Below are positions 1 to 6,017 of a DNA stretch of 9,939 bases, in pieces. The position numbers were made by a program, and so were the translations under genes. The notes beneath the pieces were generated by a model that made no database searches, had not been told where the DNA came from, and saw only the letters and a list, made by a program, of their open reading frames with translations. Every line of letters starts with the position of its first letter. The stretch's first letter is position 1. The stretch lies in NCBI RefSeq assembly GCF_030651615.1, contig NZ_JAUSCG010000210.1, positions 1 to 9,939 on the forward strand. Reading direction: 5' to 3'. The DNA is from Methanocalculus sp. Lineage in GTDB: Archaea; Halobacteriota; Methanomicrobia; Methanomicrobiales; Methanocorpusculaceae.

Positions 1-69
1 ATCTATGATTATGTGAATGTTACCCTCCCCGATCTCAGGCGGGGTACACTTGAGGTGGCAATATGGTAG
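1..69 (+). CDS. C-terminal end of a pilin-like operon protein (partial, cut by window edge)
   Basis: Frame 1 is open from the window edge to a TAG at 67-69. It encodes 22 residues, beginning IYDYVNVTLPD and ending LEVAIW. The stop overlaps the ATG of the next gene (63) by a few bases, the same tight coupling seen between the following genes, so this is probably the last part of the preceding operon member. A short hydrophobic beta-strand ending in Trp is also seen at the end of the next protein (VFLWRG). By position it would correspond to the DUF7287-like member that usually precedes the DUF7288-like gene in halophilic archaea; that assignment is inference from gene order only. Too little is visible to name a domain. 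Confidence 0.55.
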   Translation: MYDYVNVTLPDLRRGTLEVAIW

Positions 70-578
70 CCCGGCAAGATGCGTCACTCTATACTATTGA
101 AGGTGTTGCAGCGGCTGCTCTGATGATCGCAACTGCTACAATCGTCTTTCAGGCGATGAGCATCTATACTCCGGGAGATACCCATATTGATGATATGCTC
201 CTTGAACAACTTGGTGCAGATGCACTTGCAGTGATGGATCTCCCAACACAACCTGGTGCCCGGACAGAACTCGAAGAGATGATCAACTCATGGGACCGGG
301 CAGGTTTTAATGAGACGTTTTACCAGCTTCTTCGAACGCGCTCCCTCGAACCGGAGGACCCGGTTCAGTACTCTGCTGTTGTTACATACCGCGTTGGAGA
401 GGATGTCATATCGATCCCTTTTACCGAGTCTGCCCGGTTCACCGGGTATGATCCTGCGATCAGGGTGACCCGGCTGGTGCAGATCCGTTCCCAAAATGAT
501 GATGATGTCCTACCCGTAAAGCTCAGAAGAGGGAGTGATCAGGCGGTTCTTCTGGAGGTGTTTCTCTGGCGCGGATAG
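63..578 (+). CDS. Pilin-like membrane-anchored protein (DUF7288-like)
   Basis: This 171-residue protein has one N-terminal hydrophobic helix (about residues 11-34, SLYTIEGVAAAALMIATA onward) preceded by a short charged segment with Arg4 and Asp6. The rest looks like an extracellular beta-rich domain. The glutamate at the start of the helix (TIEG) is typical of type IV pilin-like proteins and matches the N-terminus I recall for the DUF7288 family of haloarchaeal pilin clusters. The likely role is a minor pilin or pseudopilin in an archaeal type IV pilus or secretion apparatus at the cell surface. A Shine-Dalgarno sequence GAGGTG at 52-57 sits five bases before the ATG, supporting this start. 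It overlaps the preceding gene and, if the downstream gene starts at 566, that gene too. Whether the signal is processed by an archaeal prepilin peptidase cannot be decided here. Confidence 0.75.
   Translation: MVARQDASLYTIEGVAAAALMIATATIVFQAMSIYTPGDTHIDDMLLEQLGADALAVMDLPTQPGARTELEEMINSWDRAGFNETFYQLLRTRSLEPEDPVQYSAVVTYRVGEDVISIPFTESARFTGYDPAIRVTRLVQIRSQNDDDVLPVKLRRGSDQAVLLEVFLWRG
554..560 (+). promoter_or_regulatory. Shine-Dalgarno sequence pointing to a CTG start at 566
   Basis: GGAGGTG at 554-560 is the strongest ribosome-binding site near this gene junction. It lies too far (about 45 bases) from the first ATG (605) but six bases (counting from GGAGGT) before an in-frame CTG at 566. Between 566 and 605 the frame is open and gives the charged stretch ARIDDDAQW, the polar N-terminus expected before the hydrophobic helix. 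Inference: initiation is at CTG 566. Confidence 0.5.
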
Positions 579-928
579 ATGACGATGCCCAGTGGATCGT
601 CCTGATGGGTTTTCTCATAAGTTTCGCCCTTATTTTTATGATGATGATAGTCAATCAGGCGACACTTGTTGGCCAGACGACAGCAGAAGGTGTACTTGAG
701 TTTCCAAAACATGAGATACGGGATCTCAGATCAGAGGCTCTCCTCTGGAGTCGGTATGGAGAAAATGATGCTGTCAGGGATGATATCATCCTGCTCTCGC
801 TGAAGCGAAACCATGCCCTTGTTCAATTATATTCGGAGCCATATCCGGATATAATGGGTTCACGGATGATCACCATCCGGTTTAATAATGGAGTGACTGT
901 CTATGAAGAGATCACGCTGCTCATCTGA
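566..928 (+). CDS. Small pilin-like membrane protein (DUF7261-like), probable CTG start
   Basis: The gene has a single N-terminal hydrophobic helix (IVLMGFLISFALIFMMMIV) followed by a soluble domain of about 85 residues. If the first ATG (605) is used, the protein is 107 residues and begins inside the helix with no polar leader. Starting at CTG 566 adds 13 residues, including Arg3 and DDDAQ, and places a strong GGAGGTG at the right distance, so I prefer 566 (120 residues). Relatives in halophilic archaea (DUF7261-type, from memory) begin with a short charged segment ending in G-Q before the helix, which fits the longer form. It overlaps the gene before it by 13 bases and the next gene by 26, so translation is probably coupled. 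The likely role is a minor pilin of the same surface structure. The alternative start is ATG 605. Confidence 0.68.
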   Translation: MARIDDDAQWIVLMGFLISFALIFMMMIVNQATLVGQTTAEGVLEFPKHEIRDLRSEALLWSRYGENDAVRDDIILLSLKRNHALVQLYSEPYPDIMGSRMITIRFNNGVTVYEEITLLI

Positions 929-1340
929 TGCTGTCTCGAACCTGATCGGGTACATCATGGTAACCGGTATTCTGATGGTTCTCATGTCAATGGTGATGAT
1001 CACAGCAAATGATGCCCTCATGGAGAGACCGGCTGAGCTGTTCACCTACCATTCATATGTCGATATCGGAAACGGGATGTCGGCACGGATCGTGGATATC
1101 TATACGATCGCTCCGGTAAAAGGCTCCGTCGTCTCCAATTTTGCTATGCCGGATGATGTGCTCGGGTATAGCTATACGATCACCGTCAGAAATTCGGGGG
1201 TCGATCAGGAGATTGTCGTCAAAGGTGCCCGGACAGAGACCGTCATATCTCTTGCAGGGATCGGGGCTTCACGAATGGTGAGTGGAACAACGTCAGGTGG
1301 CAGATGGAACAGGGTTATTTATGATTCAGGGGGGGTGTAA
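903..1340 (+). CDS. Pilin-like protein (DUF7266-like) with class III-type N-terminus
   Basis: This 145-residue protein begins MKRSRCSSDAVSNLIGYIM. Basic residues are followed by D-A-V-S and a hydrophobic helix of about 22 residues (roughly 13-34). The AVS motif directly before the helix is the hallmark of archaeal type IV pilins and flagellin-like proteins. The remainder is predicted soluble, with beta-strands ending in a Gly/Ser-rich stretch (SGTTSGGRW). GGAGTG at 890-895 gives a good ribosome-binding site seven bases before the ATG. The start lies inside the preceding gene (26-base overlap), and the next gene follows after three bases, so it is part of the same transcription unit. By order and N-terminus it matches the DUF7266-type member of haloarchaeal clusters (from memory). 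It is probably a structural or minor subunit of a surface filament. Confidence 0.75.
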   Translation: MKRSRCSSDAVSNLIGYIMVTGILMVLMSMVMITANDALMERPAELFTYHSYVDIGNGMSARIVDIYTIAPVKGSVVSNFAMPDDVLGYSYTITVRNSGVDQEIVVKGARTETVISLAGIGASRMVSGTTSGGRWNRVIYDSGGV

Positions 1341-1343
1341 CTG

Positions 1344-2081
1344 ATGGATGATAATGCGGTTTCAGAGGCGATCGGTTTCATCCTGATCTTCTCGATCGTT
1401 GTAATTGGTATTGCGATTGTGGTGCTGTACGGTTTTCCTCTCCTTCTTGCCGGACAGGGTGGTGCTGATATCCGGAATATGGAGCAGACGATGATCGTGC
1501 TTCAGAACGATCTCAAAAGTATCAGTTATAAGATGGTTCCTTATAAAGAGACGGCACTGCAGGTGTCGGGCGGAGTGCTCTTTGTGACGGAAGAATCCGG
1601 CACCTTCACTGTTGAACGATTCGATGGCACAGAACTATACCGGACAATCCCGGGTAAGATCAGGTATGTTGCCGATATCGACAGGACACATATTACGATA
1701 GAGAATGGTGCGGTTCTCACCCGTCCTGGAACCGCCCCCGGATCAGCACTCCTCGCGGAACCCCGCTGGTATTATGATGATCCGGAAAGGGTCCTGATCC
1801 TCTCATTTATTGAGGTCAGAACAGAGAGTCCCCGCTCTCTTGCGGGTGTTGGCAGAATCGAGATGAAGAGTATCTCGACAGTGACGACTGAATACACTAT
1901 TCCTGATGGTCTGGTCTTCATCCGGTACATTCCTGATCCCGATGACGATTACTCGGTTGCCTGGGGGAACTATATGAAAGGACGATTGTCTTTGACTCCT
2001 GAGAGTGAGGGTACCTATTTCCACTCAAATGTAGAGACGGTCGTCATTAAGAAGATTGTAATCGGGATATCCGGTATCTGA
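1344..2081 (+). CDS. Pilin-like protein (DUF7289-like), last gene of the cluster
   Basis: This 245-residue protein has a class III-type N-terminus, MDDNAVSEAIGFILIFSIVV. Acidic residues and A-V-S-E are followed by one hydrophobic helix (about 10-33), then a heptad-like segment (ADIRNMEQTMIVLQNDLKSI, about 47-66) and a large beta-rich domain. The AVSEAIG motif and the following helix match the DUF7289 family of archaeal pilin clusters as I remember it. The Glu after AVS corresponds to the Glu5 that is important for filament assembly in type IV pilins. A purine-rich GGGGGTG at 1330-1336 lies seven bases before the ATG, and the gap from the previous stop is three bases. It ends nine bases before the stop of the convergent aIF-1A gene, which closes the operon. 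No poly-T terminator is evident in that short gap. Confidence 0.78.
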   Translation: MDDNAVSEAIGFILIFSIVVIGIAIVVLYGFPLLLAGQGGADIRNMEQTMIVLQNDLKSISYKMVPYKETALQVSGGVLFVTEESGTFTVERFDGTELYRTIPGKIRYVADIDRTHITIENGAVLTRPGTAPGSALLAEPRWYYDDPERVLILSFIEVRTESPRSLAGVGRIEMKSISTVTTEYTIPDGLVFIRYIPDPDDDYSVAWGNYMKGRLSLTPESEGTYFHSNVETVVIKKIVIGISGI

Positions 2082-2090
2082 AAAGAGAGA

Positions 2091-2399
2091 TCAGAGGTAG
2101 TTATGTGCCCTGAGCCAGTCTACCTGTGGTTTGGTATACCGATAGAGGATATCACATTTTTCATCCTGAAATGACCAGGGGATGACGATGAGGATGTCAC
2201 CTTCGCGGATCCAGACCCGCTTTTTGATCTTGCCTTTGATCCTTCCCATCCGGGTGATGCCGTCTCCACAACGGACGCGGATATGGTTTGATCCAAGCAT
2301 CAGGTCAGCAATTGCAAATTGTTCTTTTAAACGTCTGTTCGGAAGACGGACTCGCACGACCTCTTCCGGTTCTCCGGTTTTTCTGTAATTATCTGTCAG
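2091..2399 (-). CDS. eif1A: Translation initiation factor aIF-1A, probable CTG start
   Basis: This is the archaeal homologue of eukaryotic eIF1A and bacterial IF1, an OB-fold protein that binds the A site of the small ribosomal subunit during initiation. The signature stretches RVRCGDGITRMGRIKGK, KRVWIREGDILIV, PWSFQDEKCDI and RYTKPQVDWLR are all present, ending at the usual C-terminus. The first standard start is GTG at 2355-2357, which would begin at V-R-V-R-L-P and remove the basic/acidic N-terminal tail found in relatives. The frame stays open upstream to a TAA at 2421-2423 with no ATG, GTG or TTG. A CTG at 2397-2399 preceded by GAGGT at good spacing yields the tail TDNYRKTGEPEEV, giving 102 residues. 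I use that start; the conservative alternative is 2357 (88 residues). The gene converges on the pilin operon. Confidence 0.9.
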   Translation of the reverse strand: MTDNYRKTGEPEEVVRVRLPNRRLKEQFAIADLMLGSNHIRVRCGDGITRMGRIKGKIKKRVWIREGDILIVIPWSFQDEKCDILYRYTKPQVDWLRAHNYL

Positions 2400-2406
2400 A
2401 TGATCT

Positions 2407-2411
2407 ACCTC
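2407..2411 (-). promoter_or_regulatory. Shine-Dalgarno sequence of aIF-1A that favours a CTG start
   Basis: On the minus strand GAGGT (plus-strand ACCTC) lies seven bases upstream of CTG 2399. For the GTG at 2357, the nearest purine block (GGAAGAGGTC) is almost touching the codon, a poor spacing. This site is therefore the main support for the CTG start. Confidence 0.45.
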
Positions 2412-2742
2412 TTTCTCCCTTTACGAATCTGCATCACAATGGTGGCCACCGGGCATCAAGCGCGCAGGTATGTAGTCTAGGTATGGTGCTTGGAGTTACT
2501 TAAAGGATTGCACTTGAGGTGAGGCGGGATGGGTATTGCTTTTCAGGTGTTATACCGGATAGCAGTTTTGGTCTGTGGTCTGGTACCTGTTGTTCTGATA
2601 TCCGACAGCGCTGAAGGTGTTGTGGTTTTACTCCCTGGTTGTAAGAGTTCCTGACATCTGTGACAGTTGTTTCCAGAAGGGAAATAACCGAATCTTCATC
2701 CGATTCACCGGAGTCAAAGATGTGTTGCAACCAAACCCGCCA
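2412..2742. other. Intergenic region without a recognisable gene
   Basis: About 330 bases lie between aIF-1A and the pRiA4b ORF-3-like gene. They should hold the aIF-1A promoter and leader. A perfect 10-base palindrome GGTGGCCACC lies at 2441-2450 within that leader. A 76-codon open frame on the minus strand (2500-2730) has no recognisable domain, no clear ribosome-binding site and an unconvincing composition, so I do not call it a gene. It could be an eroded remnant, since it directly follows the accessory gene on the same strand. Confidence 0.5.
2496..2506 (-). promoter_or_regulatory. Possible TATA box for aIF-1A
   Basis: Read on the minus strand, this is CCTTTAAGTAA, a plausible archaeal TFB/TBP element in otherwise GC-richer surroundings. 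It would place transcription start near 2475 and leave a leader of about 75 bases before the CTG at 2399. There is no better candidate closer to the gene. Pattern match only. Confidence 0.28.
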
Positions 2743-3351
2743 TCACCAATAATCCTCGATGAACCTCTGTGGATAGACCGGATCGCGGAACCTGACTGTT
2801 ATTGGATTGAACTCATCGGGATCGAATGGCCCTCCCCACCATGTCTTCCAGGATTTGTGTTCTTTATGCCGGGGATTGGCCATGGCCCGAAGAAACTCTG
2901 CATATCCGCTGACACCCCCGACATCCTCAGGCGGGCAATGGTGCCTTCCATCAATGCACCTGGGATACATGTCATTTCCCTGTCGTGGAAGTTCCTTCTC
3001 AAAGATGACCCTGTGATGCCAGTCATCACCAAAATCGTAGTCATATCGGGCTTTAATACCGGGCTCATAGAAATATCGTGCAACTTTCTCTCTCACCTCA
3101 TCGTAGTAGGGGATCTTATCTTCCGGTGGTTCGCTCAGGAGACTGGTGATCAGTTTTTCTCTCCCGGTATATGGATCATCGATATAAAAGTCATGGAGAT
3201 GATAATCCAGCCATCCAAACGAATCAACGATGGCAAAATGGAGATCACGGAAACTGCTGGTCGAGGCGATCTGTACTGTCCTCCAGATAGATGGCTTAAT
3301 CTCCAGGAGTTCGATTTTGAATTGGTATACCGTTGAAAATACTCTTCTCAT
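2743..3351 (-). CDS. Plasmid pRiA4b ORF-3 / IS1096 TnpR-like family protein
   Basis: This 202-residue protein is a full-length member of the PRiA4_ORF3 family (Pfam PF07929). The markers occur in order: the N-terminal strand-turn YQFKIELLEIKPSIWR (about 9-24), DLHFAIVDSFGWLDYHLHDF (36-55), YDYDFGDDWHH (103-113), the CIDGRHHCPPEDVGG block (132-146), and a C-terminal GGPFDPDEFN. The family is named after an Agrobacterium plasmid ORF and is also seen as a passenger of IS1096. The biochemical function is not established, although it is common in mobile or accessory DNA. The ATG at 3349-3351 is preceded on the minus strand by GAGGG at about seven bases. It is transcribed divergently from the AlbA_2 gene across a 174-base AT-rich gap. 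No transposase or terminal inverted repeat is visible, so mobility in this copy is not supported. Confidence 0.85.
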   Translation of the reverse strand: MRRVFSTVYQFKIELLEIKPSIWRTVQIASTSSFRDLHFAIVDSFGWLDYHLHDFYIDDPYTGREKLITSLLSEPPEDKIPYYDEVREKVARYFYEPGIKARYDYDFGDDWHHRVIFEKELPRQGNDMYPRCIDGRHHCPPEDVGGVSGYAEFLRAMANPRHKEHKSWKTWWGGPFDPDEFNPITVRFRDPVYPQRFIEDYW

Positions 3352-3525
3352 GACGCGCCCTCTCTCTCTTTTGTATGACTCTCTTGTGTGACGATGAATG
3401 TGGCTGATTCGGTGACCTAACAGATAACTATTTGGCTTTTCTTCTTCAATCTCTCAGTTAGAACGTATTATTGATTCTAAGAAGTTATTCCATCGAAATT
3501 GATTGTTGTGAATGGGGGATTAGGT

Positions 3526-5214
3526 ATGAGTGAACAATTATTTGATATTCTGAACGATCTCATGAACCTTCCCACCGAAACCGAATGGATTGAGTTCAAG
3601 GAAGCAAAAACAAATTTCGATTCCGATGATTTGGGTCGTTATTTTTCTGCGTTGAGTAATGAGGCGAATCTCAACAATAAAGAGTCAGGTTGGCTTGTTT
3701 TTGGTATCACAAACTCCCCGCCACGAAGAGTTGTTGGAACGGACTATCGAAATACACCTTCCGGCCTTGAGAAGTTGAAAAAAGAAATTCAAAAGGGAAC
3801 AAACCATCTGTTAACCTTTACCGCAATTCATGAAACAAACCACCTGGATGGTCGGGTCATCATGTTTGAGATTCCCCCGGCCCCCCGGGGTATTCCCACC
3901 GCATGGAGAGGTCGAACATATGGCCGTACTCATGAATCCATTGACCTTCTGTCGTTTGCCGAGATTGATCGGATTCGGAACCAGAAACCCAGAGATTGGT
4001 CTGCTGAGGTTATTGAGAATGCCACAATAGAAGATCTTGATCAGGATGCGATTGCATTTGCCCGTGAAAAATTCAGCAAAAAGCACCCACAATTATCCAG
4101 TGAGGTTGAAAGGTGGTCTGATGGTGAGTTCCTTAACCGTATCGGGCTTTGCGTTGGTGGAGGGATTACCAATGCAGCGATCATTCTTCTTGGTAAGAGT
4201 GAGTCATCGAATCTTCTCTCTCCTTTGGTTGCCCAAATAACCTGGGTATTAAGAGATGGAGCTGGTATCGAGAGAGATTATGTCCATTTCGGTCCTCCGT
4301 TTATCCTCGCAGTTGATCTGGTTTTTGCAAAGATCAGAAATCTTAACTATCGTTACATGACCGATGAAACCCTGTTTCCTATTGAACAGTTACAGTATGA
4401 TACCTGGGTGATGAGGGAGACGCTCCATAATTGTATTGCTCACCAGGACTATCTTCAGGCGGCACGGATTTCAGTTGTCGAAGGGGATGATTACCTGCTC
4501 TTTACCAATCGCGGGATATTCATCCCCGGCTCTATCGAATCGCTCATCACAGGGGACAGACCACCTGACTATTACCGAAACCGGCTTCTCGCAGAAGCGA
4601 TGGTGAAACTGAATATGATTGACACGGTTGGAAGTGGTATCAAACGGATGTTCCGGTCGCAGAGAGAGCGCAACTTCCCCCTTCCCGACTACGATCTGAC
4701 TGATTCCACAAGAGTCAGTGTACGTATCACCGGTAAGGTGATCGATCCAAGATATACCCGGATGCTGATCAGACATAAAGATCTGGATATGCTGGATGTT
4801 ATTTCTCTTGATAAGGTTCAGAAGGGGTACCGTCTCTCCGATGCTGAGTTTACATCTCTCAAATCAAAGAAACTGATCGAAGGGCGACGTCCATATCTCT
4901 ATGTTTCTGAAAAAGTTGCTGTTGAAACAGATACGAAGGAGGATTATATCCGGAAACGCTCCTTTGACAAGCAGCATTTCAAGGATATGATTATTGAATA
5001 TCTGAAGAAGTTTGATGAAGCGGATAGAGTTGCTATTGAAAAACTGTTACTGGATAAAGTATCAGATGCACTGTCTGAAGAGAAGAAGCGTTTATTTATT
5101 AAAAATTTGCTTCAGGAAATGCGAAAGGGTGAGATAATCAAAACTAAAGAAGGGGGGAGCAAAACATTTGGAGCAAAATGGGTACTTTCTTCACTTCAAT
5201 ATAAGGATAAATAA
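3526..5214 (+). CDS. AlbA_2 / RecG-like ATP-binding protein (putative transcriptional regulator or defence-associated)
   Basis: This 562-residue protein has an N-terminal AlbA_2 (Schlafen-type, formerly AAA_4) domain at about 18-140, with ETEWIEFKEA, YFSALSNEAN and GWLVFGITN. A RecG-like HATPase_c_4 domain follows at about 295-380, with RETLHNCIAHQDY, LLFTNRGIFIPGS, and LAEAMVKLNMIDTVGSGIKRM. A winged-helix-like region (about 405-460) and a Lys-rich helical C-terminus complete it. Such proteins are annotated as putative DNA-binding or ATP-dependent regulators and often lie inside type I restriction-modification operons, which fits the hsdS remnant downstream. The exact activity is unknown. 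TTG 3499 and GTG codons upstream are open but add an atypical leader. ATG 3526 is preceded by GGGGG at 3514-3518 and gives the expected MSEQL start. Codon use is more A/T-rich at both ends than in the flanking core genes, consistent with acquisition. Confidence 0.85.
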   Translation: MSEQLFDILNDLMNLPTETEWIEFKEAKTNFDSDDLGRYFSALSNEANLNNKESGWLVFGITNSPPRRVVGTDYRNTPSGLEKLKKEIQKGTNHLLTFTAIHETNHLDGRVIMFEIPPAPRGIPTAWRGRTYGRTHESIDLLSFAEIDRIRNQKPRDWSAEVIENATIEDLDQDAIAFAREKFSKKHPQLSSEVERWSDGEFLNRIGLCVGGGITNAAIILLGKSESSNLLSPLVAQITWVLRDGAGIERDYVHFGPPFILAVDLVFAKIRNLNYRYMTDETLFPIEQLQYDTWVMRETLHNCIAHQDYLQAARISVVEGDDYLLFTNRGIFIPGSIESLITGDRPPDYYRNRLLAEAMVKLNMIDTVGSGIKRMFRSQRERNFPLPDYDLTDSTRVSVRITGKVIDPRYTRMLIRHKDLDMLDVISLDKVQKGYRLSDAEFTSLKSKKLIEGRRPYLYVSEKVAVETDTKEDYIRKRSFDKQHFKDMIIEYLKKFDEADRVAIEKLLLDKVSDALSEEKKRLFIKNLLQEMRKGEIIKTKEGGSKTFGAKWVLSSLQYKDK

Positions 5215-5225
5215 TGTTCTTTGAG

Positions 5226-5241
5226 TTAGATATGAGTTGGA
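5226..5241 (+). repeat. 16-bp direct repeat, copy 1 (TTAGATATGAGTTGGA)
   Basis: This is the first of three copies of the pattern TTAGATA-NNN-GTWGGA in the AT-rich spacer downstream of the AlbA_2 gene. It starts 11 bases after that gene's stop codon. Its function is unknown; binding site or remnant of duplication are both possible. Confidence 0.55.
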
Positions 5242-5331
5242 AAAATTTACCTTAATCTAATCCTTAAAATAAAAATAGAGTTCATTATGCTGTTAAAATT
5301 TTCATGGCAACTGGGGAATGTTGGAAATGTA

Positions 5332-5347
5332 TTAGATAATAGTTGGA
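5332..5347 (+). repeat. 16-bp direct repeat, copy 2 (TTAGATAATAGTTGGA)
   Basis: The second copy matches copy 1 except in the three-base centre, and lies 106 bases downstream of it. It is followed by ATATTTTTAAGG, which could act as a T-rich terminator or a TATA-like element. Confidence 0.55.
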
Positions 5348-5427
5348 TATTTTTAAGGCCTTAAATTTTCCAAATGAAAAAATAGGCTTCAATATTTTGA
5401 AATCAAAAAAAATGAGTTGGATGAAAG

Positions 5428-5443
5428 TTAGATAATTGTAGGA
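5428..5443 (+). repeat. 16-bp direct repeat, copy 3 (TTAGATAATTGTAGGA)
   Basis: The third copy lies 96 bases after copy 2, with one mismatch in the right half. An additional left half (TTAGATAAT) at 5447-5455 runs into the ATG of the hsdS remnant, and an additional right half (ATGAGTTGGA) lies at 5412-5421. The repeats therefore cluster directly at the 5' end of hsdS. Confidence 0.5.
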
Positions 5444-5453
5444 TGTTTAGATA

Positions 5454-5854
5454 ATGAGCACTTCAACAACACAAAACCAAACCAATGTTGAAACCCTTCT
5501 TTTACAGCACTTCGCCACCCTTGCGACCGGACCGGGTGGGATCGCAAGGCTGAGGGAACTGATCTTACAGCTTGCAGTGCAGGGTAAGCTCGGGACGCAG
5601 GATGAGAACGATGAGCCTGCGAGTGTGCTCCTAGAGAGGATCAGGAGGGAGAAGGAGCAGTTGGTGAAGGAAGGGGAGATCAAAGCATCGAAGTTAAACC
5701 CATTATTCTCCCCCCCCTCGCCGAACAGCATCGCATCGTCGAAAAGGTTGATCGGCTCATGGAATTCTGCGATCAACTTGAAGCACAGTTGAAGGAGTGG
5801 GGAGGGGTGCAGGAACGCTTTGCGAAAGCTGTTGTGAAGAGTGTTGCGGAATAA
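5454..5854 (+). pseudogene. hsdS: Type I restriction enzyme specificity subunit HsdS remnant (both target-recognition domains deleted, frameshifted)
   Basis: The first 77 or so codons from ATG 5454 encode a typical HsdS N-terminus, with GGIARLRELILQLAVQGKL, NDEPASVLLERIRREKEQLV and KEGEIKASK. In intact proteins a target-recognition domain (TRD) comes next. Here the sequence jumps into a different frame at about 5690-5700 and continues with the HsdS C-terminus: KPIILPPLAEQHRIVEKVDRL, then MEFCDQLEAQLKEW, ending at TAA 5852-5854. TRD1, the central conserved helices and TRD2 are missing: about 130 codons remain of a family usually 400 or more residues long. The unshifted frame runs to a stop at 5790-5792 (112 residues) with a nonsense tail. 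HsdS normally directs HsdM and HsdR to a bipartite DNA site; this form cannot bind DNA specifically. No hsdM or hsdR is within the window. Confidence 0.85.
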
Positions 5855-5894
5855 TCGTTATTTTTGGGTTTTAAGTATAATATCAATTCGCAAT

Positions 5895-5906
5895 AGATAT
5901 ATATCG
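5895..5906 (+). promoter_or_regulatory. Possible TATA box for the DUF362 gene
   Basis: AGATATATATCG is the best TATA-like element between the hsdS remnant and the DUF362 start. It would put transcription start near 5930 and leave a leader of about 85-90 bases. A second AT-rich candidate is AAGTATAATATC at 5873-5884. Pattern match only. Confidence 0.3.
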
Positions 5907-6017
5907 CCTCAACCAGCGACAGTTTTTTCCAAAATGGAAATAGTTGCTACCCAGCTCCCTGAAACCTCCTTCTCTCCCTCCCGAAGTATCTTCTCCCATA
6001 ACCGCACCATCTCTTCT

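Noticed and set aside
2466..2495. tRNA-like stretch (GTAGTCTAGGTATGG resembling a tRNA D-arm)
   Set aside because: No anticodon stem, T-arm (GGTTCGAATCC-like) or matching acceptor stem follows on either strand, so it is neither a tRNA nor a supportable attachment-site fragment.
2500..2730. 76-codon open frame on the minus strand
   Set aside because: No recognisable domain, no clear ribosome-binding site and no support beyond being open; at best a remnant.
2617..3336. 239-codon open frame on the plus strand
   Set aside because: It is the antisense shadow of the well-conserved pRiA4b ORF-3-like gene on the minus strand and has no domain of its own.
3499..3525. TTG and GTG starts upstream of the AlbA_2 gene
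   Set aside because: ATG 3526 has the better ribosome-binding site and gives a family-like N-terminus.
2412..3525. Insertion sequence around the IS1096-passenger-like gene
   Set aside because: No transposase, terminal inverted repeats or target-site duplication could be found near the gene.
5215..5455. CRISPR array in the AT-rich repeat region
   Set aside because: Repeats are only 16 bases, degenerate in the centre and about 100 bases apart, with no cas genes; this is not CRISPR architecture.
5841..6017. 59-residue N-terminal extension of the DUF362 protein
   Set aside because: The extension overlaps the hsdS remnant and spans a probable promoter, and family members begin at the position of ATG 6018.
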